Shown: positions 1-8,932, numbered from the stretch's first letter. The stretch is 41,921 nt of DNA from Candidatus Omnitrophota bacterium (GCA_015233145.1 JADFYI010000002.1:2574-44494), one strand, 5' to 3'. Numbers and translations are program-made. The notes: a model not told the origin generated them from the sequence alone.

Positions 1-1
1 G

Positions 2-601
2 CGCGTCAACAATAATAAAACAGGCATGACACTGGTGGAACTCCTGGTGGCGTCATTAATTCTTGTCGTCGTCATGGTCACGGTCTATTCGAGCTTTCAG
101 GCGGGTATTTTTGGGGCTCGTAGTATCAGCTATTCTCTGGAGCTTCATCAGTCGGCAAGGCAGGCTTTAGGACATATCAATACAGACCTGCGCAATTCCT
201 TTGTTTATTCAAGGGAGAATACCAAATTTGAAGGAGATAAAGAGCATATCAGCTTCCTAAGCCTGACTGATGAGGCGGATGAGAACGGACAATGGCAGGG
301 GTATAGCCATGTTTTGTATAAACTGAACAATGACAAACTTATGCGTATTATTCGTAAAGATAAAGACAGCCTTGATGATAATGCCGAGGCGCAAGAAGAC
401 GAACTCCTTGAAGGGGTCCAGGGGTTAACGTTCTCTTACGGCGTTGCTTCGAGCGGTACGAATATAATTGAGTGGAAAGATCAATGGGATGATATAAAAA
501 AATTGCCTTTGAAAATAAAAGTTATTTTAACTTTAAAAGATGGAGAAGCCCGTGAGGTGTTTGCACGGGACATTGTTCATCCGCTGGCGGTCTATGAATA
601 A
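2..601 (+). CDS. gspJ: Type II secretion pseudopilin GspJ (5' end outside window)
   Basis: Minor pseudopilin of the type II secretion (or related pilus) system, processed by a prepilin peptidase in the inner membrane. The reading frame is open to the left edge and reads N-K-T-G followed by M-T-L-V-E-L. That is a class III prepilin cleavage site: Gly at -1, Met at +1, Glu at +5, then a roughly 20-residue hydrophobic helix. The Gly lies upstream of the first in-window ATG at 26, so that ATG is residue +1 of the mature protein and the true start lies before base 1. The soluble part is Asp/Glu-rich and its size (about 190 residues) fits GspJ; position just before gspK supports J over the other minor pseudopilins. 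Its stop overlaps the gspK start by 8 bases. Confidence 0.8.
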   Translation, partial: RVNNNKTGMTLVELLVASLILVVVMVTVYSSFQAGIFGARSISYSLELHQSARQALGHINTDLRNSFVYSRENTKFEGDKEHISFLSLTDEADENGQWQGYSHVLYKLNNDKLMRIIRKDKDSLDDNAEAQEDELLEGVQGLTFSYGVASSGTNIIEWKDQWDDIKKLPLKIKVILTLKDGEAREVFARDIVHPLAVYE

Positions 602-1562
602 TAAGGGACAGGCACTTATGTTTTCTTTGTGGGTTCTTATTATCCTGACTCTTTTGTCTGTGAACCTGGGACATGAGGTGTCATTGTCCTTGCGAGTCGG
701 GCGTTATTCCACAGCTCAACTAAGGGCTTACGCACTGGCCAGGGCCGGCGTTGGCAGTGCCGTGGTGGAATTAAATAGAAATCACGATGAGTATGACAGT
801 CTGACACAGCTTTGGTGCAGTTGCAATGATCCTGTGACAGAGAAAACCTTATTCTTAAATCAAGAAATCCAGGAAGGCTCAAAGGAGACATTTACTATCG
901 GAGACAGGCTTGCGCAAGAGGGATCCCGATGCATGGTCGATGAAGAGCGCAAGATCAATATCAATACCGCTTCTATGGAGCTATTGACAGCGCTTTTGCA
1001 AAATGCCGGAAGTCCGAATGCAAAAGCAGACGCGAATAGTATCCGGGCTTTTCGTGGCGACAGTGATCCCGAACTTTTGATGGAAATCAGAAATTGCCAA
1101 AATCACGACTGCATTTTTAAGAAAAGCCCTTTTGTCAACACAGAAGAGCTGGTGCTGGTTAAAGGGATAACACAAGAATTGATGAAAAACCTTAAAAGCA
1201 AGGTCACTGTTTTTGGCAGCGGGGCAATCAATATCAACACTGTGCCAATAGAAACGCTAAATATTTTCCTTAAAGGGATCGCACGGGAGATATCTGCTTC
1301 AGAGAACTCAATTGAGGCGCTGGGTTCGAAGATCATCAAGCGCAGAGAGACCGGCGGGCCGTATAAGACACGCGATGATTTAGATATTCCGCTGGACAGC
1401 GCGGATGAGACTAATATTTTCAATCGGCTGAAAGACGAAGTTGTTTTTCGTTCTGATAATTTTCTTATCCAGGCCACAGGACAGTCGGCAGATGTTAAAA
1501 GCAGGATTGCGGCAGTTTATGAAAGAAAGAATAAAAAAATTATTTTCTGGCATGAGGGATAG
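594..1562 (+). CDS. gspK: Type II secretion minor pseudopilin GspK
   Basis: GspK caps the pseudopilus tip. The protein (322 residues) begins with a short basic leader ending in K-G followed by Q-A-L-M, then a hydrophobic helix (residues about 8-25). Lack of Glu at +5 is normal for GspK. Two Asn-Ile-Asn helix-hairpin-helix-like segments, ININTA near residue 121 and NINTVP about 95 residues later, are the signature of the T2SSK family. I place the start at the ATG at 594, which overlaps the gspJ stop. An upstream in-frame start at 540 would put the leader deep inside gspJ and spoil the prepilin signal. It is followed by the overlapping gspL-like gene. Confidence 0.85.
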   Translation: MNNKGQALMFSLWVLIILTLLSVNLGHEVSLSLRVGRYSTAQLRAYALARAGVGSAVVELNRNHDEYDSLTQLWCSCNDPVTEKTLFLNQEIQEGSKETFTIGDRLAQEGSRCMVDEERKININTASMELLTALLQNAGSPNAKADANSIRAFRGDSDPELLMEIRNCQNHDCIFKKSPFVNTEELVLVKGITQELMKNLKSKVTVFGSGAININTVPIETLNIFLKGIAREISASENSIEALGSKIIKRRETGGPYKTRDDLDIPLDSADETNIFNRLKDEVVFRSDNFLIQATGQSADVKSRIAAVYERKNKKIIFWHEG

Positions 1563-3060
1563 CCTTAATTTTTTCCCATTAAGAGGAAGCCCGAAAGTCC
1601 ACTTCCAGGCTCCTTTTCAAGGGACAAAATTTATCCTTGCTGTTTCCGAAAATGCCATCACTCTCGTCAAACTGAAAACGGACAGGCTCAGGAAGAGGTC
1701 TGTCATCCTGTCCACGGAGAAAATTTTCTCTGATGCGGATGAAAACGATATCGCGAAGCAATTAAAAGAGCTTTTGACAAAACAAGGATACTCCGGGACA
1801 CAAATCATCCTTTCTTTGCCCAGAAACAAAGTGACCTGCAGGCATGTCAAAGTTCCATCGGTATCCGAAGCTGAGATTGAAAAGATGCTCTCTTTGCAGG
1901 CCTGGAATTATTTGCCGTTTCCTGCTGAAGAGCTGGTCACCGCCCACCAGAGCATAAGCGTGGACAAGGATGGATTCACGCACACAAGCCTCATCATCCT
2001 TCACAAACGGATTATCGACCGGTTCTTAAGAATTCTACGCGCTGCGGATATTACAGATTTTGTCATTACGTTGAGTTCTTTTGGGTTGAGCGGATTGTAC
2101 GGTTTCCTTGATCAGGGCCTTTCCGCAGAAACAATCCTGGCCGTAGGCATCAATTCCCATCAGGCAGAACTGGCTGTGGTTGCCAGAAAGAAAATGGTGT
2201 TCAGCCGTTCTTTTCGATTCAACAAGGACAAGGAGCTCTGGCAGGCTCTCTTCACAGAAGAAGTGCGTAAAACCCTTGATGCGTACGTTAAGGAAACAGG
2301 GATGGAGCTTCCGGAGAAGATTGTCTTGTTCGGAGAAGGGGAAATATCAAAAATCCTCCTAGACGAGCTTGGCAGGAATTTCGCTTTGTCAGTCGAAATT
2401 TTACCGTACTCCGGAAAGATTGACATCCAAAACGCTGATGGCGAAAACGCGAATGATCTTCGACATCCGGGAGTCTCTTTAAGCGCTCTTATCGGCCTGG
2501 GACTTTTAAGCCTTCCGAGTTCTATCAATTTATTACCCTCGGATCTCAAGGCAGCAGAAAAACAGACATCGATGCGGCGGGAAATCGCGAACTTGTCGGC
2601 ACTTTTTCTTGGAACTGTCCTGATTTTTGGATTAGGGATGGGAAAAACTCTCCATAATAAGGAGATATATCTTAAATTCCTCAACACCGAGCTTAATAAA
2701 TCCGCAGCCGAAGCCATGCCTCTTGAATATGCGGACAAAAGGCTTAAGTTGCTGGAAAATCGTTCCAAGAAGGGATTTTCAGGCTTGGGGTTTCTTTCAG
2801 AATTGCACAACATTATCCCTGAGGACGTTGTTTTAACAAATTTTGAATACGAGGACAATGGCCATCTTATCCTCAAAGGGCAGGCCAAAGTGGTGGATGG
2901 TGTTTTTGCCTTTGCTTACGCGCTTAAAAATTCGCTGGTATTTAAAGATATGAACGTGGATGTGCGGTATGCAAGTCAGCGCAAGACAAAAAATGTCCTG
3001 ATCTCGGATTTCGAAATAGTCTGCACAGTAAGGAGTGCCCGTGTTCAAACAGCTCACTAA
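1519..3060 (+). CDS. gspL: GspL-like protein, PilM-PilN fusion
   Basis: Inner-membrane assembly-platform protein linking the cytoplasmic ATPase side to the periplasm. Residues about 35-350 look like the actin-like PilM/GspL cytoplasmic domain (FILAVSENAITLVKL opening; conserved PSVSEAEIEKML segment). About 350-370 is a linker, one membrane helix follows near 385-400 (hydrophobic run after R-R-E-I-A-N), and the rest is a PilN-like periplasmic domain. So PilM and PilN functions sit in one chain, as in GspL. The start is uncertain: ATG 1519 has AGGA 12 bases upstream and overlaps gspK by 44 bases; ATG 1552 overlaps by only 11 but has no ribosome-binding site. About 513 residues from 1519. Confidence 0.75.
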   Translation: MKERIKKLFSGMRDSLNFFPLRGSPKVHFQAPFQGTKFILAVSENAITLVKLKTDRLRKRSVILSTEKIFSDADENDIAKQLKELLTKQGYSGTQIILSLPRNKVTCRHVKVPSVSEAEIEKMLSLQAWNYLPFPAEELVTAHQSISVDKDGFTHTSLIILHKRIIDRFLRILRAADITDFVITLSSFGLSGLYGFLDQGLSAETILAVGINSHQAELAVVARKKMVFSRSFRFNKDKELWQALFTEEVRKTLDAYVKETGMELPEKIVLFGEGEISKILLDELGRNFALSVEILPYSGKIDIQNADGENANDLRHPGVSLSALIGLGLLSLPSSINLLPSDLKAAEKQTSMRREIANLSALFLGTVLIFGLGMGKTLHNKEIYLKFLNTELNKSAAEAMPLEYADKRLKLLENRSKKGFSGLGFLSELHNIIPEDVVLTNFEYEDNGHLILKGQAKVVDGVFAFAYALKNSLVFKDMNVDVRYASQRKTKNVLISDFEIVCTVRSARVQTAH

Positions 3061-3559
3061 AAGAGAACAATTGATCCTTCAAGGGACGGCCGGGATTGTT
3101 TTTTTTGGCCTTGTATTTCATATTTTACTTAATCCTTTGGCACAAAAGTACAGTGTCTTGGACAAAAAGATTGCTGTTACAAAGGCAAAATTAGAAAAGA
3201 ATCAGCAGCTTATTGCACAAAAGGATTTTTTCCAAAACGTCTTGTCCAAACTGGGCCAGGGAACACTCGAGTCTGAACCTTTGAAAGATCCTATCGTGGG
3301 CATGTTATCTGAGCTTGAAAAATTAGCCAAAGATTCTGGTGTCAGCCTGACCGATATCAGGCCAAAGGCTGCCCGGGAAGGCGTTTCATCCAGAGAGCTT
3401 GTGGTTGACATGAGGACCGAGGGAGGAGTTAAGGACTATTTAAAGTTTATGTTTAACATCGAGAATTCAACGTCGTTATTCAGCATAAAAAAGATCCAAT
3501 TAAACTCAAAATCTAACGGCGACGTTCTGGAAGGCAGTTTTTCCATTGCCAGGGAATGA
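3041..3559 (+). CDS. gspM: GspM/PilO-like secretion protein
   Basis: Small bitopic inner-membrane protein (172 residues): one N-terminal membrane helix (about residues 12-32), a coiled-coil stretch rich in Lys/Glu/Gln, then a ferredoxin-like periplasmic domain, the PilO/GspM layout. The start is the GTG at 3041 because AAGGAG (3030-3035) stands five bases before it; the in-frame GTG at 3035 overlaps that ribosome-binding site. It overlaps the end of the gspL-like gene by 20 bases, so translation is probably coupled. Sequence identity to GspM is weak; the call rests on topology and position between gspL and the rest of the operon. Confidence 0.65.
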   Translation: MFKQLTKREQLILQGTAGIVFFGLVFHILLNPLAQKYSVLDKKIAVTKAKLEKNQQLIAQKDFFQNVLSKLGQGTLESEPLKDPIVGMLSELEKLAKDSGVSLTDIRPKAAREGVSSRELVVDMRTEGGVKDYLKFMFNIENSTSLFSIKKIQLNSKSNGDVLEGSFSIARE

Positions 3560-3560
3560 T

Positions 3561-3785
3561 ATGGACAACAATATTTATCTTATTAAAGATTTAGCCATGA
3601 TGACAGGGCATTCGATTCATACCCTCAAGTTTTATTTAAAAATCGGGCTTATTAAGGAAGTCAGCCGCAGCCCTGAAACCGGCTACCGCTATTTTGACGA
3701 TTCCACAGTTCAAGCGCTTTCGAAAATACGAGACCTGAGGAAGAAAAAAAAATCGATAAAGGACATTATGTATGAGCTATTATAA
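3561..3785 (+). CDS. Small MerR-like winged-helix protein
   Basis: A 74-residue protein made almost entirely of a MerR-type winged-helix DNA-binding domain: IYLIKDLAMMTGHSIHTLKFY is the helix-turn-helix, followed by the wing motif ETGYRYFDD and a third helix with K-K-K-K. There is no C-terminal effector domain, so it may work as an architectural or excisionase-like factor. ATG 3561 is chosen because AGGGA lies five bases upstream; a TTG at 3546 would add five residues only. It begins one base after gspM stops and overlaps the ATPase gene by 14 bases, so it is a genuine operon member, perhaps an autoregulator. Confidence 0.7.
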   Translation: MDNNIYLIKDLAMMTGHSIHTLKFYLKIGLIKEVSRSPETGYRYFDDSTVQALSKIRDLRKKKKSIKDIMYELL

Positions 3786-4590
3786 GGCTTTGGGTCTTAA
3801 GAAAGAGCCATTCTCCACCAGCCCTGACCCTGAATTTTTCTTTCCTTCAGCCAGTCACCAGACCGCACTCAAGCGCCTTGAGATCGCGATAAGACTTCGT
3901 CGAGGATTAAGCGTTATCATCGGCGATGTCGGCACAGGAAAAACAACCCTTTCAAGGACGCTCATGCAATCCTTTCGTGACGAAAATAATTGTATTTTTC
4001 ACATGGTCTTGGATGCCAGCCATGAGTCAGAATTTCAGTTCCTTTTAAGCCTGGCGAGATTGTTTGGCGTAACGCCGTCTTTTCGTTCGACTATTGATTT
4101 TAAGGAAGCTATCCAGAATTATTTATTTCAAAAAGCAGTCGAGGAAAACAAGACCGTTGTCCTCCTCATTGATGAAGCCCAAAAGATAAGCATGTCCAAC
4201 CTTGAGGTTCTGCGCCTCCTCTTGAATTTTGAAACCAATGACTACAAATTACTCCAGCTTGTCATCATGGGGCAGCTGGAATTCTTTCAGCGTGTCAAAC
4301 GCGTCAAGAATTTTACGGACAGGATTGCATTGAAGTATACGATTAATCCGCTCGATGAGAAAGAAACCGGCGACATGATTGATTTCAGGCTGAGGCAGGC
4401 GGGACTTGATCATTGCGTTTCTCTTTTTTCAGAAGAGGCCAAGAGGCTGGTATACCAAAAGACCGGCGGGTATCCACGGCGTATATCTTTATTGTGTCAT
4501 GATGCGCTGGAATCAGCTGTGATGCGCGAACGCATGCAGGTTGATGCAGACATTATTGAGGGGTTGCTGTTGAAAGAGGCCGAAGTATGA
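3772..4590 (+). CDS. ExeA/GspA-like AAA ATPase
   Basis: A 272-residue AAA ATPase of the ExeA/GspA type, which in Aeromonas helps place the secretin in the peptidoglycan layer. Walker A is GDVGTGKT (residues 51-58) and Walker B is VVLLIDEAQ (about 128-136); the C-terminal third contains the YPRRISLLCHDAL segment common in this family. Unlike classical ExeA it ends soon after the ATPase core and lacks a transmembrane helix and peptidoglycan-binding domain, so it is a cytoplasmic form. It overlaps the previous and following genes by a few bases, placing it firmly inside the secretion operon. Confidence 0.85.
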   Translation: MSYYKALGLKKEPFSTSPDPEFFFPSASHQTALKRLEIAIRLRRGLSVIIGDVGTGKTTLSRTLMQSFRDENNCIFHMVLDASHESEFQFLLSLARLFGVTPSFRSTIDFKEAIQNYLFQKAVEENKTVVLLIDEAQKISMSNLEVLRLLLNFETNDYKLLQLVIMGQLEFFQRVKRVKNFTDRIALKYTINPLDEKETGDMIDFRLRQAGLDHCVSLFSEEAKRLVYQKTGGYPRRISLLCHDALESAVMRERMQVDADIIEGLLLKEAEV

Positions 4591-5219
4591 AAGAAAAACT
4601 TGTTCCGGAAGAAAAACTTCTGCAGCTCATCAAAAGCGGGGAAAAGCCCAAGCCTGTAGCCGCCGACACTCCTGCCAATCCAGACTCTTCTATCAGGGTT
4701 GTCCGCAAGGAGAAAAACTTTAAGGCTGTTATGAGTGCCATGGTTTTTTCTTGTTTATCGTTGACGTTCTTAAGAAAACTGGTCGTTCTGGCATTGCTCA
4801 TTTCCGCTGTTTATCTAGGAGAGGCTTTAATTTATCCTTTGATCGGCTTAAGAAAGCCTAAGTCTGTGGAACTTAGCGTTCCTAAGGAGTCCAAAGACAA
4901 GGCCAGGGCTCTTTCGGAAGTAAGGACGCTAGAGTCTTATCTTTCGGGAGTTGAGAAGCGTAATATTTTTTCCTCCCTGGGTTCCGATGAGGTTACAGAG
5001 ACAAAAACGACCGTGGCAGGCCTGGATTCGGTCAAGGACCTGGCATTGGTTGCGATCCTTTCAGGTCAGAATCCTCAGGCCGCGCTGCAGGACAAAAAAA
5101 CGGAAAAAATTTATTATGTGATTAAGGGGCAAATGATCGGTGACGTGCAAGTTGAGGATATCGAGGAAGGAAAAGTTCTCCTTAATGATAAAGGCACACG
5201 TTATGAGCTTTATTTATAA
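4587..5219 (+). CDS. gspC: GspC/PilP-like inner-membrane protein
   Basis: A 210-residue bitopic protein with a cytoplasmic N-terminal tail of about 60 residues, a single membrane helix at roughly 64-84, a linker, and a C-terminal beta domain (about 150-208). The last domain contains the pattern LVAILSGQNPQAALQD and a second GQMIGDVQVEDI strand pair, which match the homology region of GspC/PilP. That domain contacts the N0 domain of the secretin, and the secretin gene follows 40 bases downstream. No PDZ domain is present. It overlaps the ATPase stop by 4 bases (ATGA). Confidence 0.75.
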   Translation: MKEKLVPEEKLLQLIKSGEKPKPVAADTPANPDSSIRVVRKEKNFKAVMSAMVFSCLSLTFLRKLVVLALLISAVYLGEALIYPLIGLRKPKSVELSVPKESKDKARALSEVRTLESYLSGVEKRNIFSSLGSDEVTETKTTVAGLDSVKDLALVAILSGQNPQAALQDKKTEKIYYVIKGQMIGDVQVEDIEEGKVLLNDKGTRYELYL

Positions 5220-5259
5220 ACCCAGGTTTTTTATCAGGAAAATTTAAAGAGGTGATGTT

Positions 5260-7116
5260 ATGAAAAATAGTTTTATTGTTTTATTGATCGCAACCATTTT
5301 GTTTTTCCATCAGCCCGTCTTTGCCCAAACACCGCTGGCAGTCCTTCCTTTGACACAGCTACAGGTCTCGGACAAAAATACGATTACCCTGGAGATCAGG
5401 GGCCTGGACATCGTTGATGTTTTAAAGATGTTATCCGGCCGGACAGGCATGAGCATTGTTGTCGGGAAAAATGTGACCGGCAAGGTCACGCTTTTTTTAA
5501 AAGACGTTGATCCCTGGGAGGCTTTTGAAATTGTTGTTTTGTCGAATGACCTGGCCTATGAAAAGACAGGAAAGATTGTCACGGTCATGACCCAGCGCGA
5601 TTACGAACAGCTTTACGGCGAACGTTTTCAGGACAAAAAAGAAGCAAAGATTATTCCGCTCAAATTCGCAAAAGCCCAGGATTTATCCCGCGCCTTGAAT
5701 CAGATGAAAACAAGTGTCGGCAAAGTTGTGAGCGATGAGACCTCCAACACCTTGATTCTTACGGACACTCCTGAAAAAATGAAAGAGATGACGAATTTCA
5801 TCACAAGCATTGACGGGCCGCTTGAGAGCAAAGTCTTTACCCTTAATTATGCGCAGGCAGCAAAAATCCAAACTATGCTCCAAGAAGTTTCAACCAAAGG
5901 AATCGGCTCTGTCAAACTGGATGAAAGGACAAACAAAATTGCTGTTTCTGATTACCATGAAAAAGTGGAGGAGATGACGCGCCTTGTGTCAGCCTTTGAT
6001 GAAAAGACCCAGCAGGTCTTGATCGACGCCCAGATCATTGAGGTTAGCCCCTCGGACAAGCTGGAAATGGGTATTGATTGGGACCTTTGGATTAAGAAGC
6101 ATTTTCGAACTTCAACGCTGTTGCCGATCGGGGACGCAAACCGCTTGTTCCTGGGAACACCCTCTGACTCTCCCCAAAAGCCCGGAGATTATAAGGCTGT
6201 TTTAGATGCCCTGCGCACGGTCGGGGACACCAAGATCCTTTCGAGCCCCAGGATCATGGCGCTCAATAACCAGGAGGCCAAAATCCTTGTCGGCACCAAG
6301 GAAGCCTATATCACTTCAACGACCACCGTAACCCAGCAAAACCCCATCACAACGCAGTCTGTGAACTTTGTGGATGTGGGGATCAAATTATATGTCACGC
6401 CAACCATTAATTCAGACGGATTTGTGACCATGAAGATACGGCCGGAGATCAGCTCCGCAACCCGGACAGACATCACCTCCGAAGGCCAGATTACCCAAAT
6501 CCCCATTGTCACAACCTCTGAAGCCGAGACAACGGTCATGGTCAAGGCTGGCACAACACTTCTGATTGGCGGGTTGCAGAAGGATGAACGCAATAAAACC
6601 GTTAAAAAAGTGCCGCTAGTCGGTGACATTCCATTTTTGGGCGCGCTTTTCAGGAGTACTTCTGATGAGCTTACGAAATCAGAGCTGGTAATTCTTTTAA
6701 CCCCGCACCTTATGTCCGGAGAAACTTCTTTTACAGACATTTCTGAAATAAAGCCCATTGAAGGCGCTGTTGCAACCATGACAAAAGGGGAGATCGTGGT
6801 TGAGAAAACGTCTCAGTCCAGGCAACAGGCAGCGCTCAGCATTTTTTCAAATTATTACGGAGAAGTCAAAAGTAAGATTGCTTACATATCGAGGCTCAAT
6901 CTGCCGCCAAAACACCTTAAAGGTGAGGTCAATCTGGAATTTCTTTTAAAAAGAGACGGCAGCCTTGCGTCTCAACCCAAGATCATCAGTGCCACAGACC
7001 CGTCACTTCGAAAATATGCCCTTCAGGCTATAAAGGACGCGCATCCTTTTCCGCCGTTCCCCAAAGAATTGGGAAAAGACAAGGCCACATTTACAGTATT
7101 ACTGTCGTATGAATAA
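5260..7116 (+). CDS. gspD: Secretin (GspD/PilQ type) with C-terminal TonB-like domain
   Basis: Outer-membrane secretin, 618 residues. A signal peptide covers residues 1-22. STN/N0 (about 45-110) and two secretin N repeats (about 125-270) precede the pore domain (about 310-485), which carries the hallmark VPLVGDIPFLGALF near residue 452. After the pore comes an unusual tail, residues about 535-618, that reads like a TonB C-terminal domain: NLPPKHLKGEVNLEFLLKRDG, then SLRKYALQAIKDAHPFPPFP, then a final strand. A clear ribosome-binding site (AGAGGTGA) precedes the ATG. The N-domain sequence resembles PilQ as much as GspD, so a mixed type II secretion / type IV pilus system is possible. Confidence 0.9.
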   Translation: MKNSFIVLLIATILFFHQPVFAQTPLAVLPLTQLQVSDKNTITLEIRGLDIVDVLKMLSGRTGMSIVVGKNVTGKVTLFLKDVDPWEAFEIVVLSNDLAYEKTGKIVTVMTQRDYEQLYGERFQDKKEAKIIPLKFAKAQDLSRALNQMKTSVGKVVSDETSNTLILTDTPEKMKEMTNFITSIDGPLESKVFTLNYAQAAKIQTMLQEVSTKGIGSVKLDERTNKIAVSDYHEKVEEMTRLVSAFDEKTQQVLIDAQIIEVSPSDKLEMGIDWDLWIKKHFRTSTLLPIGDANRLFLGTPSDSPQKPGDYKAVLDALRTVGDTKILSSPRIMALNNQEAKILVGTKEAYITSTTTVTQQNPITTQSVNFVDVGIKLYVTPTINSDGFVTMKIRPEISSATRTDITSEGQITQIPIVTTSEAETTVMVKAGTTLLIGGLQKDERNKTVKKVPLVGDIPFLGALFRSTSDELTKSELVILLTPHLMSGETSFTDISEIKPIEGAVATMTKGEIVVEKTSQSRQQAALSIFSNYYGEVKSKIAYISRLNLPPKHLKGEVNLEFLLKRDGSLASQPKIISATDPSLRKYALQAIKDAHPFPPFPKELGKDKATFTVLLSYE

Positions 7117-7131
7117 TAACGGAGCTGGCTT

Positions 7132-7875
7132 ATGAAAAAGATTTTTTTGACAATACTTTTGTGTCTGGCGTTTTCTTTGAAAACTTTGGCCAATGGTGTT
7201 TTTAAAGACGGGGTCAATACAACAACCACCCCTGACGGGAAATGGCGTTTTGAAACTATTTATAAGAATGGAAAAAAGAACGGTGTCTCAAAGGTGTACT
7301 ACACCAGCGGTGAATTAAGCAGTGAACACACATTTAAAGACAGTCAGTTGGAAGGCCTATCGACACTCTATTATCAAAGCGGCAAGGTCCATGTGGAGCA
7401 AAATTTTAAAGACAATGTCCCTGTCGGCATCAGCAAAACTTATCTTGAAGATGGGACCGTGATTCGGGAAGTTTCTTATATCAAAGGCGACCAGGATTAC
7501 GATGTTAAGGATTATTACAAAAATGGAAAATTGTATCGGGAATGGCAGCTGAGGAACAATAAGCCCACGCTTGACTGGAAAATCTATAACAACAATGGTT
7601 CACTTTTGCTGGTATCAAAAGCATCCGCTGACGCCAAGACAACAGAAATCAAGGCTTACGATGAGAAGGGTGAGGCGTTTAAGAATGGAATCTTTCTGGT
7701 TCCTTCCCAGAACGGCAGTATTGCCTCTGAAATACCTTATAAAAACGGCCAGGTGCATGGCGTGCGCAAGGATTATGATGATAACGGCAACCTGGCCTAT
7801 GAAACCACTTACGAGAATGGTTCAGAGACCAGCCGCAAAGCTTATGATGCCCAAGGGGATCTGGTTGCCAAGTGA
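7132..7875 (+). CDS. Exported YwqK/MORN-type repeat protein
   Basis: A 247-residue protein with a cleavable signal peptide (residues 1-20, ending K-T-L-A-N) and about eight imperfect repeats of the type YKNGKKNGVSKVYYTSGEL and YKNGQVHGVRKDYDDNG. These are the beta-hairpin repeats of the MORN-variant family seen in YwqK-like proteins. Such repeats are usually surface or periplasmic scaffolds; the specific partner cannot be read from the sequence. It starts 15 bases after the secretin stop, so it may be a passenger or accessory of the secretion system. No catalytic motif seen. Confidence 0.7.
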   Translation: MKKIFLTILLCLAFSLKTLANGVFKDGVNTTTTPDGKWRFETIYKNGKKNGVSKVYYTSGELSSEHTFKDSQLEGLSTLYYQSGKVHVEQNFKDNVPVGISKTYLEDGTVIREVSYIKGDQDYDVKDYYKNGKLYREWQLRNNKPTLDWKIYNNNGSLLLVSKASADAKTTEIKAYDEKGEAFKNGIFLVPSQNGSIASEIPYKNGQVHGVRKDYDDNGNLAYETTYENGSETSRKAYDAQGDLVAK

Positions 7876-7931
7876 ACTTTGCTTCTAATGGAAATAATCA
7901 CCCCGTTGAGTTTGAAAACAGACTCGTCTTA

Positions 7932-7959
7932 TTGACAAACCTCCCTCAGCAGTTACACT
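7932..7959 (+). promoter_or_regulatory. Sigma70-type promoter for the outer-membrane barrel gene
   Basis: TTGACA at 7932-7937 and TACACT at 7954-7959 with a 16-base spacer, about 50 bases before the start codon at 8012. It gives the barrel gene its own transcription start after the secretion operon. Confidence 0.6.
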
Positions 7960-8011
7960 GAATAACAGAGTGTGTTCCTTCATTAATCATTAATTTTAAG
8001 GGAGTTTTCCT

Positions 8012-8923
8012 ATGAGACTAGCCGCAGCCGGATTGGTCTTGTGTACTGTGTTGTTATGGCAAGTGTCGGTATCCGCAGATGAAGAAACTGCAGAAAAAGA
8101 ATGGGCGCCGTTATCTGCGGGCCCGATCACAACATGGTCAGCGCCTATGGTCGGCAAGGGAAAGCTGGTTATTCAGCCGTCGGCTCTGTATACCCATACG
8201 CGCGGTTCTTTTAATGATGACGGACACTACGAAGCTTTGTCTAACGGCAATAAAAAGTCCTTTTTTCAGGAACAATTTTTTTCACAGTATGGCATTACAG
8301 AAAATTGGGAAATCGATGCGCAAACGGTTTATCAGGAAAATTATGTGACTCAGGATGGCGCCAAAGCTCATGCCCGCGGGTTGGCAGACAGCTTCTTATT
8401 TACACGCTACGAATTATTTGAAGAAAAAGGCTGGCTTCCGGAAGCAACAGGGTTACTGCAGTTAAAATTGCCGACAGGCAAATATCAGCATGGGGAGCTT
8501 GATAAGCTTTCGAGCGACCTTATGGGAACAGGCTCGTGGGATCCGGGTGTGGGGATCATCATGACTAAAAGAATGAAGCCATTTCTTATTCATGCTGATG
8601 CGATCATGAATTTCCCCCAGCATGTCCGCGTTGACGGGGATAAGACGCAGTATGCCAATTATTTAAATTGCGATGCGGCTGTGGAATATTTTTTACCCAG
8701 AGGGTTTAATCTCATGGCCGAGGTTAATGGGCTTTTCCAGGGAGATAAGAAAATCAACGGAGAAAAAAAACCGGCATCAGATACCGAGAGCCTGACATTT
8801 TCTCCAGGTATCGGCTGGTCTAATGACCGCATCCAAACCTTGATCGCTTATCAAAGGACTATTCTGGGGACGAATGTGGACGCCAATGATTCGATTGTCG
8901 CTACTTTTGTTTATACATTTTAA
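8012..8923 (+). CDS. Outer-membrane beta-barrel protein, MetA-pathway transporter type
   Basis: A 303-residue exported protein: signal peptide at 1-22 (ending V-S-A-D), then alternating hydrophobic/polar strands throughout and a C-terminal Phe (FVYTF), the usual recognition residue for outer-membrane insertion. The opening AGPITTWSAPMVGKGKLVIQP, the glycine/proline-rich turn LKLPTGKY and the closing strand pattern match the phenol MetA-degradation (Phenol_MetA_deg) barrel family, often small hydrophobic-molecule channels. The ribosome-binding site AAGGGAG is 7 bases upstream and a clear promoter lies at 7932. The gene ends 10 bases before the convergent flavodiiron gene. Substrate unknown. 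Confidence 0.7.
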   Translation: MRLAAAGLVLCTVLLWQVSVSADEETAEKEWAPLSAGPITTWSAPMVGKGKLVIQPSALYTHTRGSFNDDGHYEALSNGNKKSFFQEQFFSQYGITENWEIDAQTVYQENYVTQDGAKAHARGLADSFLFTRYELFEEKGWLPEATGLLQLKLPTGKYQHGELDKLSSDLMGTGSWDPGVGIIMTKRMKPFLIHADAIMNFPQHVRVDGDKTQYANYLNCDAAVEYFLPRGFNLMAEVNGLFQGDKKINGEKKPASDTESLTFSPGIGWSNDRIQTLIAYQRTILGTNVDANDSIVATFVYTF

Positions 8924-8932
8924 AAAACAGCG

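Noticed and set aside
26-601. ATG at 26 as the start of gspJ
   Set aside because: The Gly that must precede the prepilin cleavage site is upstream of this ATG, so the start lies outside the window.
2160-2888. 242-codon reverse-strand frame inside gspL
   Set aside because: It is antisense to a clearly coding gene, shows no domain, and is likely a by-product of codon bias.
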